The notes: generated by a model not told the origin, from the letters alone. A stretch of DNA of 43,527 bases from Flavobacteriaceae bacterium UBA6231 (GCA_002441545.1 DJWL01000064.1:3830-47356), one strand, 5' to 3'; shown: positions 1 to 7,448, numbered from the stretch's first letter. Program-made: numbers and translations.

Positions 1-120
1 CATTTAAACAATTGATTATCAATATTTTAAACAAATAATATTATTTAATCTACTTTGATTTTAATTGCAAACAAAAGCCAATGAATTTTATGGATTCAGA
101 TACAAAAAACACCTCCAAAT
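1..120. other. left-edge intergenic DNA
   Basis: AT-rich sequence before the amidase pseudogene. An ATG at 81 opens a short frame out of register with the amidase and shows no recognisable similarity. I see no RNA gene, promoter or repeat that I could defend. Confidence 0.4.
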
Positions 121-392
121 ATGAAAACAACATTGAAAACATGCTTCAAAAATGTCCTATTTCTTCTAGTTATGCTCCATATGTGCATCACTTTTGGTCA
201 AAATTCAGGTTCAAAAAAACGGATGGTCATCGATGTAGGACACGGTGGTAATGATCAAGGGGCAATTGGTATTTTATTGAATTAGGGTTCATCACAGATT
301 TGGATGAAACAGACTACTTTTTAAGCCACAACAATGTCAGAGCGATGGCTTTATCCATTTTAATGGGACTGTTTACGTTTTTATACTTATAA
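121..392 (+). pseudogene. N-acetylmuramoyl-L-alanine amidase, internally deleted
   Basis: The ATG at 121 opens a frame with a signal peptide (ending ITFGQ) and the start of an Amidase_3 domain: RMVIDVGHGGNDQGAIG, with the first zinc-ligand His in the DVGHGG motif. It stops at a TAG near 284. In another frame just before that stop the sequence reads IELGFITD..ETDYFLS, the conserved C-terminal strand and helix of the same family, and runs to a TAA at 390-392. The central part of about 100 residues, which should hold the second zinc ligand, is missing. What remains is the N-terminal start joined out of frame to the C-terminal end, so this is a deletion pseudogene. Bacteroidetes conjugative elements often carry an amidase of this kind, so it may be a relic of one; that link is inference. 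Confidence 0.75.
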
Positions 393-503
393 ATAGTCTT
401 CTAAGATTTTAAAAAACTAAATATGTATTTCTATTGGTGTTGATAGCACTTCCCGTTACCATTCTTGGTCATTCGTTTACATCGCTCTCCAGATTTTGTT
501 TTG
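393..503. other. intergenic DNA with possible gene remnant
   Basis: Between the amidase pseudogene and the convergent minus-strand gene. A plus-strand frame without a start codon encodes a short hydrophobic stretch (VFLLVLIALPVTILG) and ends near 524. It could be a fragment of a lost membrane protein, but it is too short to assign. Confidence 0.25.
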
Positions 504-845
504 CTAATACATTGTTGAGGATATAGACTTTGGTTGGGAATTGGATACTGTCTTATTATTGGATTCTGACGTCTTAACACTGGTAGCACTGTTTGTTTCT
601 TTTGTCTCACTAATTCCCGTAATTGGCTTACAAACTGAACAAGGTGTGTAACCTAGAGACTTTGCTTTTTGTAAGGTAATTTCCTTTTTAGAATCTTTAA
701 GGAACCTACAATTTTCTTCATGATATTTTTTTCCAGTTTTAGTGGTGTAAACTGTTTGTGCATCAATAGTATTGACACATGCAGTTAAAATAACAATGAG
801 AAATATTCTTAATGGTTTCACTTTTTTAATTTTTTTTCTTTTCAT
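504..845 (-). CDS. small secreted Ada-like metal-binding protein
   Basis: A 113-residue protein with a basic N-terminus, a hydrophobic signal segment (about residues 12-29, ending CVNTIDAQ) and a core of the type Y-H-x-x-N-C-x-F-L ... Y-T-P-C-x-x-C-K-P at about residues 41-74. The His and three Cys resemble the small zinc-binding module seen alone in many Bacteroidetes exported proteins and related to the Ada N-terminal metal-binding fold. The tail is Ser/Thr/Asn-rich and looks disordered. The start overlaps the end of the upstream nuclease gene by 20 bp, so the two are probably co-translated. The exact role is unknown; binding metal or DNA outside the cytoplasm next to a nuclease is only an inference. 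Confidence 0.65.
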   Translation of the reverse strand: MKRKKIKKVKPLRIFLIVILTACVNTIDAQTVYTTKTGKKYHEENCRFLKDSKKEITLQKAKSLGYTPCSVCKPITGISETKETNSATSVKTSESNNKTVSNSQPKSISSTMY

Positions 846-1311
846 TTTTTCTCCATCCCCATGGTGGTATCGGATTTTTATCTTGCCATAATCCTAACTT
901 CTTATTTCTTGCTCGATCTTCTAATTTTTGAAGTAATGGATCCTTGGAATATTGAAGATAATGCCAAGCCAAGCCTTGTTTAAGAAGCTCTTGACTCAAA
1001 TTTAATGAATCGTTATAAATAACATTTGCTATCGACCGACCATATCGGTCTTTATTTAAAACATGTATTGTAACCTGTCGACCAAAAATGGCATCAGACA
1101 CAAACTGTTTAGCTTTTGCAGAAAAAGGTTGATTGTTTTCTGGACAATCAATATTTGCAAGGCGAATTTTAAGTTGAATCGTATCTTTGGTTAAAAATCT
1201 AAATGTGTCTCCGTCTGTAATTCCTACTACTTTACCTGTTAAGGTTTGGGAAACCCCTAAAAAACATGAAAAAAATACAATGGTTAGAAGTAATACTTTA
1301 AAATTGGGCAT
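826..1311 (-). CDS. exported thermonuclease, staphylococcal nuclease family
   Basis: A 161-residue protein: signal peptide (about 1-21) followed by one SNase domain. The catalytic and calcium-binding set of staphylococcal nuclease is present: D33 and D35 in ITDGDT, R50, D55 and E58 in RLANIDCPE, and R92 in KDRYGR. It should cleave DNA and RNA phosphodiester bonds with calcium, outside the inner membrane. Length is normal for a single-domain family member. The C-terminus (PPWGWRK) is the usual ending in Gram-negative homologues. It is transcribed leftward, overlaps the Ada-like gene by 20 bp and is separated by about 150 bp from the DUF4236 gene upstream, so it may have its own promoter. It may scavenge nucleic acid or act with the HNH gene in this cluster. 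Confidence 0.88.
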   Translation of the reverse strand: MPNFKVLLLTIVFFSCFLGVSQTLTGKVVGITDGDTFRFLTKDTIQLKIRLANIDCPENNQPFSAKAKQFVSDAIFGRQVTIHVLNKDRYGRSIANVIYNDSLNLSQELLKQGLAWHYLQYSKDPLLQKLEDRARNKKLGLWQDKNPIPPWGWRKNEKKKN

Positions 1312-1464
1312 TTTTTTGTTTAAATATAAACTATTATAAGTTTGTTAACTATTACTTTTTTTACATGTATGACTAGATGCTTATAATTAATTAGGGTTAT
1401 CCATTAATATTAAACACATTGATGCTATTTCAGAAATTGCTGAACTATTAGCAACATCATGTTC

Positions 1465-1917
1465 TTAGACAGCTTCCTCAATACATGCTTTTAAATTTGT
1501 TGCGATTATTTTAATTTCATCAATTGAATTGTCTTTATAAATATTTGCACAAAAATCACCACAAGTGGCTAATTTATTTTCTTCTGATGCATTTTTCCAA
1601 TCTGCAATTTTAGATTTATGCAATGTTCCTCCTTGATACCATTGATTTGTAGGTTTAATTGTTTCACCTTTACAAGAAGCAATTGTTATTAATGTACTTA
1701 TCAAAATGAAAATGATTAAAATCAAGAGGCAACCGCTATTTTTAGCTTTACTATATGTTTTTCTATAAGTGATTCCGGGAATACCAGTTCTTACAGAATA
1801 ACCTTTCGAACTTACACTTCCCATTTTAGTTTTAACATTAGGTGTAATACCAGATTTGCTGATATTAATTCCAATTCCTTTTCCTAAGTTTATCCGTTTA
1901 TTAAAACGTATTCCCAT
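1465..1917 (-). CDS. DUF4236 domain membrane protein
   Basis: A 150-residue protein. The first 50 residues (MGIRFNKRINLGKGIGINISKSG, then Gly/Ser-rich KGYSVRTGIPGITYRKTY) match the pattern of the DUF4236 domain, a short beta-rich module of unknown function common in bacteria and phages. A single hydrophobic segment follows (about 63-81, ending in a Cys), then an acidic C-terminal domain with two Cys (CGDFC). The gene starts 6 bp after the stop of the vWA lipoprotein gene and closes a tightly packed four-gene run. No enzymatic motif is visible. Confidence 0.65.
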   Translation of the reverse strand: MGIRFNKRINLGKGIGINISKSGITPNVKTKMGSVSSKGYSVRTGIPGITYRKTYSKAKNSGCLLILIIFILISTLITIASCKGETIKPTNQWYQGGTLHKSKIADWKNASEENKLATCGDFCANIYKDNSIDEIKIIATNLKACIEEAV

Positions 1918-1923
1918 TTTAGT

Positions 1924-2850
1924 TTATGTATTTAAAATAAAATCAGAAATCACTTTTTCAATACTTGATGGAATATCTGCATTTTTAATTTTATACTTTT
2001 TCACTCCCATTTCTTTAAACCATTTTTCCCAATAAGCTTCAATAATCTCTTGAGAATAAGGGTTCTCGTCATTTCTACTCGTTATACCAATAATTAAAAT
2101 TTCTAAGTCATTTAAATTTGTTGTTGCAGGTATAAATCCTAAATCTTTCTTTCCCATCTCATCCTTCCAGTTACTTTTATTCAATTGTAATTGATTTAAA
2201 CTTTTAGGAGTTAGATAAGATGTTCTGTTTTTTTCTTTCATAACCGTTTTGTTATAATACATGTAGCCATCAGTTAAAATTACAAGTATGTTTCTGTGGC
2301 ATACATCTATGCAGTAATCGGCAACATCATATTTAAAAAATTTCCAAATATCTGAACCTGGGTAACCTCCAGAATTTTGAGCATCGGTTTTAGCTAAATC
2401 ATATAGTTCAGAAGGTTTTGAAGTATATAGTGATATCGTTTCATTTATTTGGGCTTTGGCCGTTTCTTTTGTAAAACCAATTTTTAGTAGTTTTGCGATT
2501 TCGTTTATTTTATTATCAGATGGTTCTGGGTTGAAAAAAAGCTGTATTCGGTCTTCAAGTAAAATTAATTTTTTGTGTTTTACATGGTCTACAAATGCTT
2601 TTGATAAACTTGATAGATACGCCGAATCCTTTTCTATTATTTTCGTTTCTTCAATTCTATCCGATAAATCTAAAAGAATACTTATATTAAGATTGTTTTC
2701 TTTTTGGTCTAGTATATATTTAGGACAATTACTGGAGGTTTCTGATTTAATGATATCTTCTATCACTTCAGCATCTTTCTTTGTATCATTCTTACAACAA
2801 AACATTGTTAAGAAAGCTAAAATGATGACTATAAACTTTAATTGTTTCAT
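1924..2850 (-). CDS. vWA-like lipoprotein
   Basis: A 308-residue protein with a lipoprotein signal (LTMFCC; lipidated Cys near 18-19), so probably anchored in a membrane facing the periplasm or surface. From about residue 54 it has a von Willebrand A-like fold: beta strand NISILLDLSDR, where DLSDR (61-65) corresponds to the MIDAS DxSxS motif with the last Ser replaced by Arg, and strand ILVILTDGYMYY carrying the third-motif DG (194-195). Metal binding could therefore be weaker than in classic vWA domains. It lies 2 bp after the coiled-coil membrane gene and 6 bp before DUF4236. vWA proteins often act as assembly platforms; a partner role with the TerB-like and coiled-coil proteins is inferred from gene order. 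Confidence 0.6.
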   Translation of the reverse strand: MKQLKFIVIILAFLTMFCCKNDTKKDAEVIEDIIKSETSSNCPKYILDQKENNLNISILLDLSDRIEETKIIEKDSAYLSSLSKAFVDHVKHKKLILLEDRIQLFFNPEPSDNKINEIAKLLKIGFTKETAKAQINETISLYTSKPSELYDLAKTDAQNSGGYPGSDIWKFFKYDVADYCIDVCHRNILVILTDGYMYYNKTVMKEKNRTSYLTPKSLNQLQLNKSNWKDEMGKKDLGFIPATTNLNDLEILIIGITSRNDENPYSQEIIEAYWEKWFKEMGVKKYKIKNADIPSSIEKVISDFILNT

Positions 2851-2852
2851 GA

Positions 2853-4118
2853 TTATAGTGTTTTAGTATATACTTTGTTTTGATATGTATCTGTGTCTAA
2901 CTCTAAACTTTTGATGTGCTTTTCGTATACGCTACTGCATTCTGATAACAATGCATCTTGTTCATCTGGACTTATCCTTATTGCTGAAGCTATATGATGA
3001 AGCCAACCTTGAAAAAATTCAGTAGATAAGGCTTTATAATTCATTACAGGAAGTATACAACCATCAATTATATTTTGTAGCTCTACAATTCTAATTTTTA
3101 GCTTAGATAATTCATCTTCGATTTTTTCGATTCTTTCATTCAGCTTTAAAAGTATTTTCGATTTTTCAAAAATAGCTTCTTCTTTTTCTTTAATAAACAA
3201 CTTTATTTTATCTCGATCCGTATGCTCTTTCATTACAAAATCAAATACTAAACCCCAAACAATATAAGAGACAAAACCCGCGAAAATAATAACCCAAAAA
3301 CTTACACTATGGAAAGCTAATGAAACATTAAAAGGTTCGCTTTCAAAAGTTTTATTTAGATTATATAATTTTTCATCAATCAGATAAGCCAAAATGGCAT
3401 CAAAAAGAAAAGTGACAACAAATAAAACGATAATTTTAAATTTATTTTCCAGTTCTTTTTTCTCTTGGAACATGTGAATTAAATACCCTAAAGCAAAAAA
3501 CACAAAAGGAATAAATAGCACAAAGCATAATTCAAGCAAGCTGCCTTCGTAAGCTTTTGATAGTGCTTGAGGGTCAAACATTCCTTGGAACAAACTAATT
3601 CCTGGGTCAAATTCTCTAAAAAATGCTGAATAAGATGTTGAGATATAAAATATAAATATGTAAACAGCCAAGGGCAATAGAAAGCTTAAACCAATCCAAA
3701 ATTTTGCAGAGGCCTTTTTATCGATGCCAACAAAATACTCTTCAGGATGTATCTTTACCCTTCTAATATCTTGATTTAGTTTCTCGATATCTTCATTAAC
3801 TTTGTTGACACTATTTTCAACTTTTTCAAGCTCTTCGGTTTTATTTAATAATGCGGTTTTTTTACCTTTCTGTTCTGTTACATAGGGTTGCTTTAAACGT
3901 TCTTGTTCAATATAATCTGTTTTGCATTTATTCTCAAATTTTTGATAGAGAGCATCTAATGATATTAGTAAAACTTGACCATTTCCTTGACAATCTTTAG
4001 AGGTGTTCTTTCCATTCTCATGATATGTTATTTTTTCCTTCTCAATGCTTTGTGGTTTTACCACATTCATCTTTCCGTTTTGAGAGGTTAATGCGGTAAG
4101 TCTTTTTAATAGTCCCAT
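2853..4118 (-). CDS. four-TM membrane protein with two long coiled coils
   Basis: A 421-residue protein not assignable to a named family. It has a polar N-terminal part (1-55), a Lys/Glu-rich coiled coil (about 60-130), four hydrophobic segments (about 141-161, 190-213, 225-246 and 272-297), a second coiled coil (about 300-350, ending KLKIRIVELQNI) and a C-terminal helical region. The coiled coils lie on both sides of the membrane core and in one compartment if all four segments span, which would make a membrane-anchored tethering or scaffold protein. It starts 6 bp after the TerB-like gene and ends 2 bp before the vWA gene, so translation is probably coupled. Confidence 0.55.
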   Translation of the reverse strand: MGLLKRLTALTSQNGKMNVVKPQSIEKEKITYHENGKNTSKDCQGNGQVLLISLDALYQKFENKCKTDYIEQERLKQPYVTEQKGKKTALLNKTEELEKVENSVNKVNEDIEKLNQDIRRVKIHPEEYFVGIDKKASAKFWIGLSFLLPLAVYIFIFYISTSYSAFFREFDPGISLFQGMFDPQALSKAYEGSLLELCFVLFIPFVFFALGYLIHMFQEKKELENKFKIIVLFVVTFLFDAILAYLIDEKLYNLNKTFESEPFNVSLAFHSVSFWVIIFAGFVSYIVWGLVFDFVMKEHTDRDKIKLFIKEKEEAIFEKSKILLKLNERIEKIEDELSKLKIRIVELQNIIDGCILPVMNYKALSTEFFQGWLHHIASAIRISPDEQDALLSECSSVYEKHIKSLELDTDTYQNKVYTKTL

Positions 4119-4124
4119 AATACC

Positions 4125-4529
4125 TTAGTCTTTAAGTTCTTTAAGAATTTGATTTTTAGGCTTGCCTTGTTTTGCGCTTTCTAGAAGATAATTTGATAAA
4201 CCTTCAATATTATCATCTAAAAAGCCGAAGTTTTTAATATATTTCTTCAAAGCTATTTCTTCATCTAGGCTTACAATATTATCCGCCCAAATCATTAAGG
4301 CAAAATCATAGAGGTATTCTATTTTATTTTCTAAAGTTTTAGGAATTGTAACATCCCCTGCATAACCAGTTAAAATAGCATCTAATTCAATTTTTGAAAT
4401 AGCTCTTTCTTCAGCAAATTTATATAGCAATTGCATTTCTAAATGGCTAAAATTATCATCTGACAGAGCTATTTGATATAGTCTTAAAAAGTGGCTTTTG
4501 AGTTCGGTTGAAATTGTTATTCCTTCCAT
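4125..4529 (-). CDS. TerB-like helical protein
   Basis: A 134-residue all-helical, acidic cytoplasmic protein without signal peptide. It contains two copies of the TerB-type pattern: a helix followed by an acidic D-(D/N)-x-(F/I)-(S/V)-x-x-E turn and a helix (ALSDDNFSHLEMQLLY near 17-32, and MIWADNIVSLDEEIAL near 78-93). In TerB proteins such acidic turns bind metal at the inner membrane surface. The next gene, 6 bp away, is a coiled-coil membrane protein and the one after a vWA lipoprotein, an association like that of Ter-type stress systems, although no TerD, TerC or TerZ gene is here. The assignment rests on pattern, not on an alignment. Confidence 0.55.
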   Translation of the reverse strand: MEGITISTELKSHFLRLYQIALSDDNFSHLEMQLLYKFAEERAISKIELDAILTGYAGDVTIPKTLENKIEYLYDFALMIWADNIVSLDEEIALKKYIKNFGFLDDNIEGLSNYLLESAKQGKPKNQILKELKD

Positions 4530-4544
4530 AATTATTTTGTTGGT

Positions 4545-4913
4545 TTAATAGATTTTGTCTCTTTTAAATTCTCTTTGTTTTTTTGGTTCTATCTTCTTGT
4601 TTTCTTCTTTAGGTTTATTAAAAAATAGAATTAACAAGAATAGTATACCTGAAATAACATCTATTGCAATCCAATATAATTTCAGATACAAGTACACAGG
4701 AATTATTGGGTTGAATAAAATAGCTATGACAGCAAATATGACTGCCCAAATAATTTTATTATATAATGTTATGGTAAGCAACAGAGATCCAATAAAAATA
4801 ACAACTCTTAAAAGTGTATAGTATCCTATTGGCATTTTTAAAACAGCAAGAAACAATAGTGACGCACAAATAAAAGATATTGGTTTCATGCTATATGTTA
4901 TTGTTGTCTTCAT
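4545..4913 (-). CDS. small membrane protein, DUF6804-like
   Basis: A 122-residue protein with four predicted transmembrane segments within residues 10-98 and a highly basic tail (KPKEENKKIEPKKQREFKRD). The pattern KMPIGYYTLLRVV ... IWAVIFAVIAILFNPIIPVYL ... WIAIDVISGILFL is that of a widespread family of unknown function (DUF6804 as far as I recall). It lies 15 bp before the TerB-like gene and is probably in the same transcript. No function can be inferred. Confidence 0.6.
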   Translation of the reverse strand: MKTTITYSMKPISFICASLLFLAVLKMPIGYYTLLRVVIFIGSLLLTITLYNKIIWAVIFAVIAILFNPIIPVYLYLKLYWIAIDVISGILFLLILFFNKPKEENKKIEPKKQREFKRDKIY

Positions 4914-4952
4914 TTAGGTTTTAATTGTCAATCTTTTATAATCTCTAAACAT

Positions 4953-5438
4953 TTATTTTTTACTTACATATTTGTAAAACACATATCCAATTGTTTCTGT
5001 TTCTTTAACCTTAACTTTTAGCCAAGAACCAACGTTTTCTATTAAAAGTAGGGTCGACTTATTTGTTAATTTCTCTAATATTTTATATTTTGTACTTGGG
5101 CCTTCTCTTATATTTAGCGCTGTAGAATTAATAAGCAGATCATCTCCTTTTGAATATAATTTTCTGCTATAAGATGAAGTATATGAACTAATATTATTTT
5201 TTTGAGAAGTAAATGTGTTACGACTATCTCTGCTACAGACGCCACAACTTCCTCCATTTTTTGCACAATGTTTGCATCCCGAACAATTCTTGCAAGCCGA
5301 ACAATATGCCGAACCCGTGCACCTTCCTCCCTCTAAACAGCAAGAGGCAAGTAAATTATTAGAATTGGATTGACTATATATATTAGTAAGGCTTAAACCA
5401 AATAAAAAAATGAACAAAAAGTTTTTCATAAAAGTCAT
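4953..5438 (-). CDS. exported Cys-rich protein with SH3b domain
   Basis: A 161-residue protein. A signal peptide (ending NIYSQ) is followed by a compact cluster of eleven Cys between about residues 32 and 68 (CC, CTGSAYCSACKNCSGCKHC, CGVC), a Ser-rich linker, and a bacterial SH3 (SH3b) domain at about 103-160 (LNIREGPSTKYKILEKL ... GSWLKVK ... GYVFYKYV). SH3b domains usually bind peptidoglycan or peptides in the periplasm. The Cys cluster could bind metal or form disulfides. It ends 39 bp before the small membrane protein and begins 8 bp after the TM2 gene. The combination is unusual, and I know no function for it. Confidence 0.65.
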   Translation of the reverse strand: MTFMKNFLFIFLFGLSLTNIYSQSNSNNLLASCCLEGGRCTGSAYCSACKNCSGCKHCAKNGGSCGVCSRDSRNTFTSQKNNISSYTSSYSRKLYSKGDDLLINSTALNIREGPSTKYKILEKLTNKSTLLLIENVGSWLKVKVKETETIGYVFYKYVSKK

Positions 5439-5446
5439 TTAATAAT

Positions 5447-5713
5447 TTATTTACTTTTGGAAGCAACTATCATAGCCATGTTTCTTGAATGCATTTCTTC
5501 TCTTTCATTTTTTTCAATATCCGCAATTTGACTACTAATCATTATGTTGTGATTATTGACTTTAGTAGGAATATGAAATAAGTCTATAAAACACCAAAAA
5601 CCCAATCCACCAAGGGTAAACCAATATAATAATTGAAGCCCCCTCTTTCCAAAATAGGCATAATGACATCCAAAGAAAAAACAACATAAATATGTAGTCC
5701 CTGTTGATTTCAT
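5447..5713 (-). CDS. TM2 domain protein
   Basis: An 88-residue protein with the TM2 domain: two membrane segments joined by a short turn, CCFFFGCHYAYFGKRGLQLLYW, then TLGGLGFWCFIDLF (about residues 10-45). The second half is polar. TM2 proteins are small integral membrane proteins of largely unknown function. A different frame with a start at 5744 overlaps it, but only this frame has the TM2 pattern. It lies 37 bp downstream of the HNH gene and 8 bp upstream of the SH3b gene. Confidence 0.65.
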   Translation of the reverse strand: MKSTGTTYLCCFFFGCHYAYFGKRGLQLLYWFTLGGLGFWCFIDLFHIPTKVNNHNIMISSQIADIEKNEREEMHSRNMAMIVASKSK

Positions 5714-5750
5714 CTTTGAAAATAAATAGATAGCGTTTGTTCATACAAGT

Positions 5751-6059
5751 CTATTTTGGATTAGGACAAGACCAATTAAGTTTGTCTCCTTTATCTAAAT
5801 TGTTTTTCCAATGAAGAGGTTGCAAATTGTTGAAATTATCATCTCCCCCGTTTGCTATAGGATTGATGTGGTCAATTTCCCAACCATTATCAGAATTCCT
5901 ATTACCATGTTCAGACCACTTCATAACTTTGCCACACTTATCCCATCTCCATGTGTCCGAAGAAAAATTTGGTATAATTCTTCCTTTATTCCATACCGCT
6001 ACTTTTTCAGAATGAGTCCAAGCGTCACCAACCTCATTTGTATTATAATTTCTTGCCAT
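5751..6059 (-). CDS. HNH endonuclease-like protein
   Basis: A 102-residue cytoplasmic protein with an HNH motif: WEIDHINPIANGGDDNFNNLQPLHWKNN (about 60-87), with D63-H64, N77/N78 and H83 in the positions expected for catalysis and metal binding. Small HNH proteins usually have two CxxC pairs that bind zinc. Here only C42 and C98 exist, so the structural zinc site appears to be lost or replaced. There is no DNA-binding or toxin-delivery domain, so it could be a cargo nuclease of a mobile element or an effector remnant. A palindromic hairpin lies about 60 bp upstream of its start. Confidence 0.7.
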   Translation of the reverse strand: MARNYNTNEVGDAWTHSEKVAVWNKGRIIPNFSSDTWRWDKCGKVMKWSEHGNRNSDNGWEIDHINPIANGGDDNFNNLQPLHWKNNLDKGDKLNWSCPNPK

Positions 6060-6108
6060 ACTATCTGTTTTTAATATTTAACACTTCAAACTTAAACCCA
6101 TTAAAAAA

Positions 6109-6132
6109 AACCTTATGGGATTCCGTAAGGTT
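6109..6132 (-). terminator. hairpin with TTACGG-type core, copy 1
   Basis: Inverted repeat AACCTTA...TAAGGTT around a TTATGG-GATT-CCGTAA core, followed on the minus strand by eight T. It sits 20 nt after the stop of the 45-aa gene and fits an intrinsic terminator. On its other side, TAAGTTTG on the minus strand (6087-6094) matches a Bacteroidetes -7 promoter box for the HNH gene, so the core could also be an operator. Confidence 0.6.
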
Positions 6133-6152
6133 ACATTCTCACATTAGTATAT

Positions 6153-6290
6153 TTATTTTTTCTTTTTCGGTGCTGTCTGTGATAATGCGCTTCCAGCTGC
6201 TTTTTTACTATCTTTTCCTGTTCGCCCGTCTTTTAAAACTCTTGATGCAGCTGATGCGGCACTCTTACTTGTTTTTCTTTGTTTTGTCAT
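6153..6290 (-). CDS. small basic Ser/Ala/Lys-rich protein (45 aa)
   Basis: A 45-residue frame, ATG at 6290 and TAA at 6153, reading MTKQRKTSKSAASAASRVL, then KDGRTGKDSKKAAGSALSQ and a KKKK tail. The pattern AAS-x-A-S-x-V-L-x-D-G-R-T-x-x-D-S-K-x-A-A-G-S-A-L-S-Q recurs in small proteins of many bacteria and has no known function. Strong base character suggests binding to nucleic acid; that is inference. Its position between hairpin copies 1 and 2, 5 bp after the 49-aa gene, supports it as a real gene. Confidence 0.65.
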   Translation of the reverse strand: MTKQRKTSKSAASAASRVLKDGRTGKDSKKAAGSALSQTAPKKKK

Positions 6291-6295
6291 GATTA

Positions 6296-6445
6296 TTAAT
6301 TTTTACATCCATTCTTATCACAATTAATTTTTTCACTAGTATTTACCCAATGACTTGGATGCTCTGTAGTGTCAAACCCACAACCTGTAGTACCTCCTTT
6401 TTGTCCTTTATGAACCTCTCCTGTTTGTAAATGTTTTACTGCCAT
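6296..6445 (-). CDS. small Cys/His-containing protein (49 aa)
   Basis: A 49-residue frame, ATG at 6445 and TAA at 6296. It begins MAVKHLQTGEVHKGQKGG, continues TTGCGFDTTEHPSHWV and ends CDKNGCKN. Three Cys and three His could form a small zinc site. It has no signal peptide. A candidate -7 box (TAAATTTG on the minus strand, 6475-6482) and hairpin copy 2 lie just upstream. The family is not recognised. It ends 5 bp before the 45-aa gene, so the two form a tiny operon. Confidence 0.55.
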   Translation of the reverse strand: MAVKHLQTGEVHKGQKGGTTGCGFDTTEHPSHWVNTSEKINCDKNGCKN

Positions 6446-6492
6446 GATTTTAATTTTTAAAGATTAATATTCTTCAAATTTAACTCCATTAA

Positions 6493-6530
6493 AACATAAA
6501 GCCTTACGGTATTCCGTAAGGCTTTATGTT
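6493..6530 (-). terminator. 17-bp perfect hairpin, copy 2
   Basis: Perfect inverted repeat with 17-bp arms (6493-6509 and 6514-6530) and a TATT loop; the core is TTACGG-TATT-CCGTAA. It lies 22 nt after the stop of the 241-aa gene with a short T tract on the minus strand, consistent with a terminator. It is also about 33 bp upstream of the candidate -7 box of the 49-aa gene. Confidence 0.65.
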
Positions 6531-6552
6531 AGAATTGTTTCTTGTTATTATA

Positions 6553-7278
6553 TCATTCTTCTGTAAAAAAAAATTCATGAATATCAATAATGTCGCCTCT
6601 TCCAATTTGAACAAGATCTTTAGTGTCCTTTAAAAAGATCCCTAATGATCTTTCATTGTAAAGTAATTTCATTTCAGGAGAATAATCTGTTACGACATAC
6701 ATATCACCAGATAATTTAAAAAAAGGAACGGCAAGTTTACTTTTTATTTTTATCCCTTTGTTTACCACTTTGCCTTCCAATAAAATGTCTTTAAGCTTTG
6801 ATTCTTCTTTTTCATCGGAAGAGACTTTAACATAGGCAACCATCATGTTCATCCATTCCTTTTCGTCAATGAGAAACCATTTTACTTTGTCAAAGTCAAT
6901 TCCATATTCATTTATCCAACCATGACTTGTAAAACCAAATAAAATTTGTTTTTTTCCATTTAGAACGGGATTATTTGCTGGGTTAAATTCTTGTATTTTA
7001 AACGTAATAACAGAAGCTGATGACATGTCTTTCAATTTTTTGCCGTCAAAAGAAAGTGTTTTTAAAGAAAAACTCGTTAATTCTGGATTGTTAGCCAACA
7101 CCCATTGAGTTGCTGTTAACTCTGCTTGTTCTTTCATCTCTTCAACGGCTGCAATGCCTGCACCAATAGCTAAAAGACTGCCTGCCACGGCAGCTACTGT
7201 AGCCCCATCTTTTTGAGCACATGATTGTTTAGGAAATAAATAGGTAATAACGATAAAAAGTAGAAGTAGTTTCTTCAT
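6553..7278 (-). CDS. exported protein of unknown function (241 aa)
   Basis: A 241-residue protein with a signal peptide (ending KQSCAQ), a Gly/Ala-rich hydrophobic segment just after it (ATVAAVAGSLLAIGAGIAAV, about 27-46) and a mixed alpha/beta remainder with no catalytic motif that I recognise. The Gly/Ala stretch could be a second membrane helix or part of an anchoring region. It is the first gene after the two-component operon and is flanked by hairpin copies 2 and 3, so it may be a target of that system. No name can be given. Confidence 0.55.
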   Translation of the reverse strand: MKKLLLLFIVITYLFPKQSCAQKDGATVAAVAGSLLAIGAGIAAVEEMKEQAELTATQWVLANNPELTSFSLKTLSFDGKKLKDMSSASVITFKIQEFNPANNPVLNGKKQILFGFTSHGWINEYGIDFDKVKWFLIDEKEWMNMMVAYVKVSSDEKEESKLKDILLEGKVVNKGIKIKSKLAVPFFKLSGDMYVVTDYSPEMKLLYNERSLGIFLKDTKDLVQIGRGDIIDIHEFFFTEE

Positions 7279-7328
7279 ATTATAAATTTGATTAGTGTTT
7301 TTATTAAGTGAAAGTAAAAATGTACTTC

Positions 7329-7350
7329 ATTAAAACCTTACGGAAATCCA
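7329..7350 (-). promoter_or_regulatory. half copy of the TTACGG element
   Basis: CATTAAAACCTTACGGAAATCC resembles the left arms of copies 1 and 2, including the shared CATTAAAA lead, but lacks the right arm. It lies about 60-70 bp before the start of the 241-aa gene, as copies 1 and 2 do for their downstream genes, so it is probably a degenerate member of the same promoter-region repeat. Confidence 0.4.
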
Positions 7351-7356
7351 CATCAT

Positions 7357-7385
7357 AAAAAAAGCACGCCTTAAACAAGGCGTGC
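7357..7385 (-). terminator. intrinsic terminator of the sensor-regulator operon
   Basis: On the minus strand the stem GCACGCCTT / AAGGCGTGC (9 bp, 4-nt loop; 7364-7385) is followed by seven T. It is the second hairpin after the response regulator stop codon and a textbook rho-independent terminator. Confidence 0.8.
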
Positions 7386-7448
7386 AATTCTCAATTCTCC
7401 CTATGAGAATTATTAATAGCAGTACAATAGTACTATCAAAAAAAATAA

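Noticed and set aside
2456..2866. plus-strand 136-residue frame
   Set aside because: It lies antisense to the vWA lipoprotein gene, which has a lipoprotein signal and vWA motifs; the plus frame has no recognisable domain.
5562..5744. 60-residue minus-strand frame with hydrophobic content
   Set aside because: It overlaps the TM2 gene in another frame; only the other frame carries the TM2 pattern.
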